Source: Bondarzewia mesenterica (lineage: Eukaryota; Basidiomycota; Agaricomycetes; Russulales; Bondarzewiaceae). From it: a DNA stretch of 22,158 bases. Positions 17,345 through 22,158 of the stretch are shown here, piece after piece (position 1 is the stretch's first letter; the number at the start of each line of letters is the position of its first letter). The position numbers were made by a program, and so were the translations under genes. The notes under the pieces were generated by a model. It was not told the origin of the DNA. It saw nothing but the letters and a program-made list of their open reading frames with translations, and ran no database searches. The DNA lies in contig SGPL01000537.1 of assembly GCA_004802705.1 (NCBI GenBank), positions 1 to 22,158 of the forward strand, in the 5' to 3' direction.

Positions 17345-18560
17345 TGTAGTTCACTTTATGGGCATCCTTGTAGAACATTAAGTTCTTAAGATCTGAATGG
17401 ACTGCTATAGTATGCTCTAATCCTTCAAAGAAGTGTTTCCATGCCTCAAAAGCTCAAATTATTGCCAGCAATTCCCTATCATAGACATCATAGTTCTGCT
17501 CTGTAGGAGAAAACCCTTTAGAAAGATAGGCACATGGATGCCACTGTCCATCTTTAGCTTTCTGCAGTAAGATCCCCCTAGTTGCCATGAGCAATACATC
17601 TATATTGACTCTAAAGGGTTTCATGGTATCTGGTTAGATTAATACTGATGTGAACATAAATGCCCCCTTTAGTGTATCAAATGCACTTTATTGGGGCCTA
17701 TCTCAATGCTATTTGATATCCTTTTTTATAAAGTTATGCATGAGTTGGGCCAACTGGGTGTATCCTTTGATAAAATGATGGTAAAAGTTTCTAAAACTCA
17801 GGAATAATTATATGTCTCTAACCCTTCAAGGTGTGAGCTAGTTGAACAATCTTTCAATTTTGACAGGGTCCATCTACATTTTGTTGTGAGAGATAATAAA
17901 TCTAAGGTAGTCCACCTTGTCAATCTCAATAGTGTACTTCTCTAGTTTGAGGAAGAGATTATTCTCTGTCAACTAGCAGAGTATCTTGTTTATGAGTTCC
18001 TGATGCCTTTCTATACAAACTATCACCACTAGAATATCATCCATATAAATAATCACTTCTTCTATTGCAATCAGGTCCTTAAAGAGCTTGTTCATCATTG
18101 TCTGAAACATTGCTGGTGAGTTGGTCAATTTAAAGAATATAACCATCAGCTCAAATAGCCCTCAATTTGTGAGGAATGCTGCCTTCACCTGATCCCCTTT
18201 CTTGATGCAGATATTATTATAGCTTTAGCAGATATCCATTTTAGTAAATATATGCTTGTCTTTGAGACTTTCTATAATATCCGAACTGAATGGGAAGGGA
18301 TACCAATTTTTGATGATGTGTTTATTTAGCTTTTGGTAACCCTACACTAGGCAAAGCTTACTATCCTTCTTCTTGACAAAGAAGAATGGTGAAGTGTAAG
18401 GGGACTTAGAGGTCCTGATGGTCCCTTATTTTAAGTGCTGATCTAAAAACTTATCGAGTTTTGCCTGTTTATTCCTAGACAGAGGAATTATCTTTATAGA
18501 GATTCTGTTTGATGATTTAGGCTTTAGCTCAATCTTATGGTCTCATGTACAAGGGGGTGA
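17345..18560 (-). pseudogene. Reverse transcriptase and RNase H relic (Ty3/gypsy)
   Basis: Catalytic core IIYMDDILV with YMDD at 18047-18036 (minus). Then ERHQELINKIL, ENNLFLKLEKYTIEI, FRNFYHHFIKGY and FDTLKGAF, all typical of Ty3/gypsy reverse transcriptase. RNase H follows: HPCAYLSKGFSPTEQNYDVY, DRELLAII at about 17458-17496, FEAWKHFFEG and HSDLKNLMF. The active-site residues survive while stops abound, for example TGA for Arg after LLAII. No integrase follows. Decay is too deep for function. Confidence 0.9.
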
Positions 18561-19381
18561 GAATTGCTGTGATGCTTCTTCAAATATCTATCAGTGTAAT
18601 AGATAGTGAGCAGGGATGGACTCTTTAATTGATTTCATTGGTTTATCCTTTCTTGCTTCTTCTGCTAACTTCTGCAAGATTGACGTTGCTTTTATAGTTT
18701 CTTTTTCTGTACATTTATAGAGGATCCTCCTCAGTGACTAACTATAGTGCCAGTTTTATCAGTTCATTTCACACTAGTGTAGGCAGTTTTAAAAATGGTT
18801 TATTTCACTTCATCAGTCGATTATTGAGTTGTGAGTTCACAGCTAGGGGAGTCCCAGGATCAGCTCATCATCTTTGATGTTAGAAACATATAGTTTGGTT
18901 GTTTTGATGTGATCTCCTATCTGTAGGTGCAATCATACAAATTCTTTGATTTTTCCTAAGACATTCTCTGTATTGTCGACATTACAGATCTTGTTCTTGT
19001 TCTTGAGTTTTATAATTTTTAGCTCATATTTTTGTATCACCTTCTAGTGAATGAACCTTTTAGTGGCTCCACTGTCAATCATTGCTTTTATCCTGATATT
19101 TTTTTATGCTGCACTGAGATATCCATGATGCAATCTTTAATTGCTCACCTTTTATAAGTTTTACAAAGATGGAGTTATTATAGCAGCTCCTCATCTAAAG
19201 CTACATCTTAAACTTTGAACTTGTCAAAGCTCCTCCATTATTCTCCTCATCGGAGCCAGTGAGGGCTTCTTTTTCTTCTATAGAGAGTTTTTTGATAATT
19301 TTTTTATACTTTTTTTATTATCATCTTTCTCCTGCTCTCTTCTTCTTCCTTCATAGTCTTAGTATAGATGTCACATTTTGG

Positions 19382-19426
19382 GCAGTCCCTGGCTTAGTGC
19401 TCAGTATTGCTGCATCTAAAATGGCA
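19382..19426 (-). pseudogene. gag zinc knuckle relic
   Basis: Minus strand reads CHFRCSNTEH, TAA, ARDC: a CCHC knuckle with one extra residue in the first gap and a stop where Gln is likely (CAA to TAA). PKCDIYTKT follows. Confidence 0.6.
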
Positions 19427-19639
19427 TGCTTTTTTTATATACTGCTTTTTTATTTCTTTTTGAGAGTGTGTTGGTAGCATGCATCTTCACTTTCACTTTC
19501 ACTTTTTTTTCCCTATCTATGTCCATTGCATTGAGGTCGTGCATCTTGTTTCCTCTCGATACCTAATCCTCATTATATTTTTGAGAGGGGAGGTTCCTAC
19601 TGAGGAAAGGTTGTAGCTTTTGCTATTAGTTATCTACAA

Positions 19640-20070
19640 CAATGGCATCTTTATACTAATCAATAATTTTAGTTAGTACCAAAACCTTTTAATAGACCTC
19701 TTTTATGATCAGCAAGTTGAGTGCTGGATCTTCAGTAATTTTGAATTCTGATGCTAGGTTCTTGAATTCAGTGATGAAGTCATCTGCCATTCATTTTTCC
19801 TGCCTAATTTAGTCCAGTTTTATTCTGGCATTTGCTGCAATATTTGCATCTGCAAAACTGATCAGTAAATGCCTTCTCGAAGCTAGTTCACTTTTTATAG
19901 TTATCTTTAGTTTCAAAGGCCTTAATTTGTAACAGCTTCCTCATTTCAGCTATTCCTCCTTCTAAGTAAGATAGGGTGAATAGTACCTTTTGCTATTCAT
20001 CCAATGCTCTCACATCATCTAGAAATTCTTTAAATTTTCTCCAAAAATAGATTTTACACTCCAAGAGGAA
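19640..20070 (-). pseudogene. gag capsid-like region of the old element
   Basis: Minus strand reads VRALDE, a stop, then QKVLFTLSYLEGGIAEMRKL and FETKDNYKK. This resembles the Ty3/gypsy gag segment with the Y-(L/M)-x-G-G motif. Frames shift several times toward the zinc knuckle. Confidence 0.6.
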
Positions 20071-20469
20071 GAGCCTAGAGCTTTCTCTTTTTTTTGTTGA
20101 AGGACGTGGGGGTCTTTATTTTTAGGCTCAATTTATTGGTTGATTATGCAGTAGATATTTCTTGTGATAGTAAAGGGAGAGGAGGTAGTGAGTTCAATAA
20201 TTCAATAATAGTGAGTTGAATGTTTAGGGTGGTGTGGGTATGGGGTTTGTGCTGATAGGAGCAGATAGGAGCAGTACAGGCATAGGTGGTCTTTAATTTG
20301 GTTCAGGAGGTAGAGTGGGATTTTTGATCTGTGAGTTGTCATAAAGCTCCTAGTGGATGCTCACCTATGAGATCAAATGAGTGAGCTACTGGACTCAGAT
20401 GGTCCTGGTGGTATATTCCTTTAGTTATCTGCATGAAGTGCAGCTGAGGATGCAGCAGTTTCTCCTTGA

Positions 20470-21290
20470 ATTTCAGTAGGTAGTGGGTTTTCTATTTTAT
20501 TGAATATCCAAGAGCAACACTGAGTATCATAGTGGATGGAGTATATAGATTTCTCCTCATCATTGTAGGTATTTAGGTGTATCCTCGAGAGATATGTTTT
20601 TAGTAATGCATTGTATCTTCCTCCTGAGATAATCTGAACTCCATCTGGTAGGGTGCTTTTGAATGAAATAGTGTTTGGTCTTATTTTAAAATTAGGGACA
20701 CTTGCTATTATCTGTCATCACTTTGATGTCTCTTGGTGCTTCTTTGAAGATAAACTACCTTGGGCTTTTGTTGCATAGGCTTATTAGGCCTTCAAGTGCA
20801 ACTGGATAAGTCTATGGCCCTTGATTTAGATTCAGGTTCAGGTTTATTTGTGAGAGCTTGATATAGTTGTCAAGACACTCGAGTGTTGATGGCTTGACTT
20901 GGTAGTCGCACTAGTTTGTTGCCTTTATATGGCAGAGGGGTCTTGGTAGAGGATTCTTATTAGATGTTAGCTAGAGCTAATTTAAGCTGAGAGTGACATC
21001 AAAGGTAAGGGTTGGCACCTTACGTTCTATTGTGCACAAGTCCTGGCTAATACAGAGCTAAGATGAAGTTATATCAAGCTAAGAAAAGGAGACACTACTG
21101 TGGAGATATAAATAGTATGTGCTGTGGTGTATAAATTAAGATAATATAATTATATAGGGGCATGGGTGTAGGGATAGATCAAGTATATAAGAGATCATGG
21201 TTGATCAAGCCACCTTATTAGAAGTGAAAGAGAAATGCGTCCAGAGTGAACAAAAAAGAAAGTATAAATGTAATAATACTGTTCATGACA
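20470..21290 (-). repeat. 5' LTR and gag start of the old element
   Basis: Same order of blocks as 16413-17254, for example the + strand stretch GAGCTTGATATAGTTGTCAA at 20847-20866 and 16827-16846. Its gag frame reads LPDGVQIISGGRYNALLKTY and later WIFNKIENPLPTEIQGE. CpGs of the younger copy are mostly TpG or CpA here. Confidence 0.8.
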
Positions 21291-21380
21291 ACTAAGACCA
21301 CTACACTGGCTTGGACTTGTATGGGTACACCACTGACTAGAATCCTATTGAGGGCAACAAGAAGGTAGTGAGGGGGCAGT
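21291..21380 (+). other. 3' end of an opposite-strand element, with polypurine tract
   Basis: GTGAGGGGG at 21368-21376 lies just before the LTR start at 21381, as a plus-strand polypurine tract should. The 75 bp before it would be the last internal sequence of that element, cut off by the minus-strand element at 21290. Confidence 0.5.
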
Positions 21381-21760
21381 TGTCATAAACATTGATTAAG
21401 TACACTTATTTTCTCACTTCTTATTGTAGACGCACCACTATCTCACTTCTAACAAGGTGGCTTGACTAACTACAATCTCTTATCTATCTGAGTCTATCTA
21501 TATTTCCACGCCCTTGTACTATTATATCATCTTAGTCTGTGCACCATAGCATATCTTATTTTATCTCTGCAGTAACACTTCTTTTCTTTAACTTGATCTC
21601 TTTTGTTTACCCCTGTAACTCAGTACAACTGTTGCAATTGAACATAGGGTTCAAGTCCCTACCTTTGCTTCCTCTCATCTTGCTCAACTTAGCCAAAGGC
21701 TAGTGTCCTTGAACTCTATTGAAGTCTTAACAAGGCACAACTAGGCCTAGCATACAAGCA
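21381..21760 (+). repeat. Third LTR of the same family, plus orientation
   Basis: Starts TGTCATAAAC and keeps landmark blocks of the minus-strand LTRs: GACGCA, CACTTCTAACAAGGTGGCTT, CAATCTCTTAT, TCTGCAGTAACACTTC. The start at 21381 lies 90 bp from the LTR start at 21290, in head-to-head orientation. The 3' end is uncertain. Confidence 0.7.
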
Positions 21761-22158
21761 AAGCTACAGAAGACCTGACTGTCTTGATATGAGTCATTGT
21801 ATTTATGTAATAATTTTTGTATTTATTATTAATTAGCTAATCATAAATATAACTTATTAGATAGAGCTTATATCTCTAGTGATTGTCCCTCTTTATATCT
21901 GTAATATCATGGCAAGCAACACAGTGAATTGATACACTATTATAAAAACTAATGATATTACCGATATTGATCTTAGATGAATAATAAGCATTTTTTTTAT
22001 TCTGATTGGGTTAAGCAATGCCTTTTAACAATGTTTACCTAAAAATAAAACTATTGCAAAAGTTTCTTTTATAATCTTATGAATATGATCCTTGTGTTTA
22101 TTTTTCCTTCTGATTAACAATTTATGGTTAAATCACAGTTAATTTTATGCACTTCTAT
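21761..22158. other. AT-rich tail, nothing recognised
   Basis: Very AT-rich with almost no CpG. It could be the start of the internal region after the plus-strand LTR or older decayed sequence. No gene, no repeat seen. Confidence 0.35.

Larger units (their letters stand above)
17270..21290 (-). mobile_element. Ancient decayed Ty3/gypsy retrotransposon, minus strand
   Basis: Reading from high to low coordinates: LTR start TGTCATGAAC at 21290, gag, zinc knuckle, protease region, reverse transcriptase, RNase H, then a break at about 17270 with no integrase. Several stops per hundred codons interrupt every frame, mostly TAG, TAA and TGA where CAG, CAA, CGA or TGG are expected. CpG is virtually absent. 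The 5' ~830 bp (20470-21290) align with the young fragment at 16413-17254 in the same orientation. Confidence 0.88.

Noticed and set aside
19259..19477. 72-codon plus-strand hydrophobic frame
   Set aside because: Phe/Leu-rich because of T-runs; lies antisense to the gag zinc-knuckle region of the decayed retroelement.

Overview
This window looks like repeat-rich nuclear DNA of a mushroom-forming fungus (Basidiomycota, Agaricomycetes). The reasons are introns of 50-63 nt with GT..AG ends and CTAAC-like branch points, a KDZ-type DNA transposase with a CxC2 cysteine cluster, a DUF6698-like gene, and Ty3/gypsy retrotransposons. I cannot name the genus. Most genes here are relics. Two look translatable throughout (a coiled-coil protein at 5649-6466 and a cysteine-cluster protein at 7779-9133), and a small zinc-ribbon-like gene (3841-4373) may also be intact.

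Layout, left to right. Positions 1-826 form one long inverted repeat, each arm carrying a tRNA-like pol III promoter. At 1056-1433 (minus) lies a coding relic with an in-frame 34-residue tandem duplication. At 1779-5234 three genes sit together: a DUF6698-like pseudogene (minus), a divergent small Cys-rich gene (plus), and a third gene (minus, damaged) whose tail overlaps the plus gene. At 5586-6466 is a coiled-coil gene built from internal duplications. At 6931-7278 is the end of a Ty3/gypsy polyprotein. At 7779-9133 is an antisense gene encoding a Zn2Cys6-like cluster, bracketed by two copies of a polypurine-tract-like sequence, the second of which leads into an LTR-like block (9357-10290).

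At 10345-10611 is the C-terminal end of what appears to be a TET/JBP-type 2OG-Fe(II) dioxygenase, followed on the same strand by a KDZ transposase pseudogene (11119-14882). That pairing is known from basidiomycete KDZ transposons. Then come a G-rich satellite with ambiguous bases, a 1.25-kb minisatellite whose units each carry a short hairpin (15158-16413), a fairly fresh LTR plus 5' gag fragment (16413-17254, minus), a heavily decayed Ty3/gypsy element of the same family (about 17270-21290, minus), and a third LTR of that family in the opposite orientation (from 21381, plus).

Two themes join the parts. First, nearly all premature stops can be explained by C-to-T or G-to-A transitions (CAG/CAA/CGA to stop, TGG to stop), and CpG is almost absent from the old retroelement while the adjacent younger copy keeps many. 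This points to methylation-linked or RIP-like decay. Second, the presumed 5mC-oxidase relic, the KDZ transposase and the retroelement layers make this a stacked graveyard of elements rather than a functional gene cluster. All family names come from recognition of motifs by eye; no database search was run.
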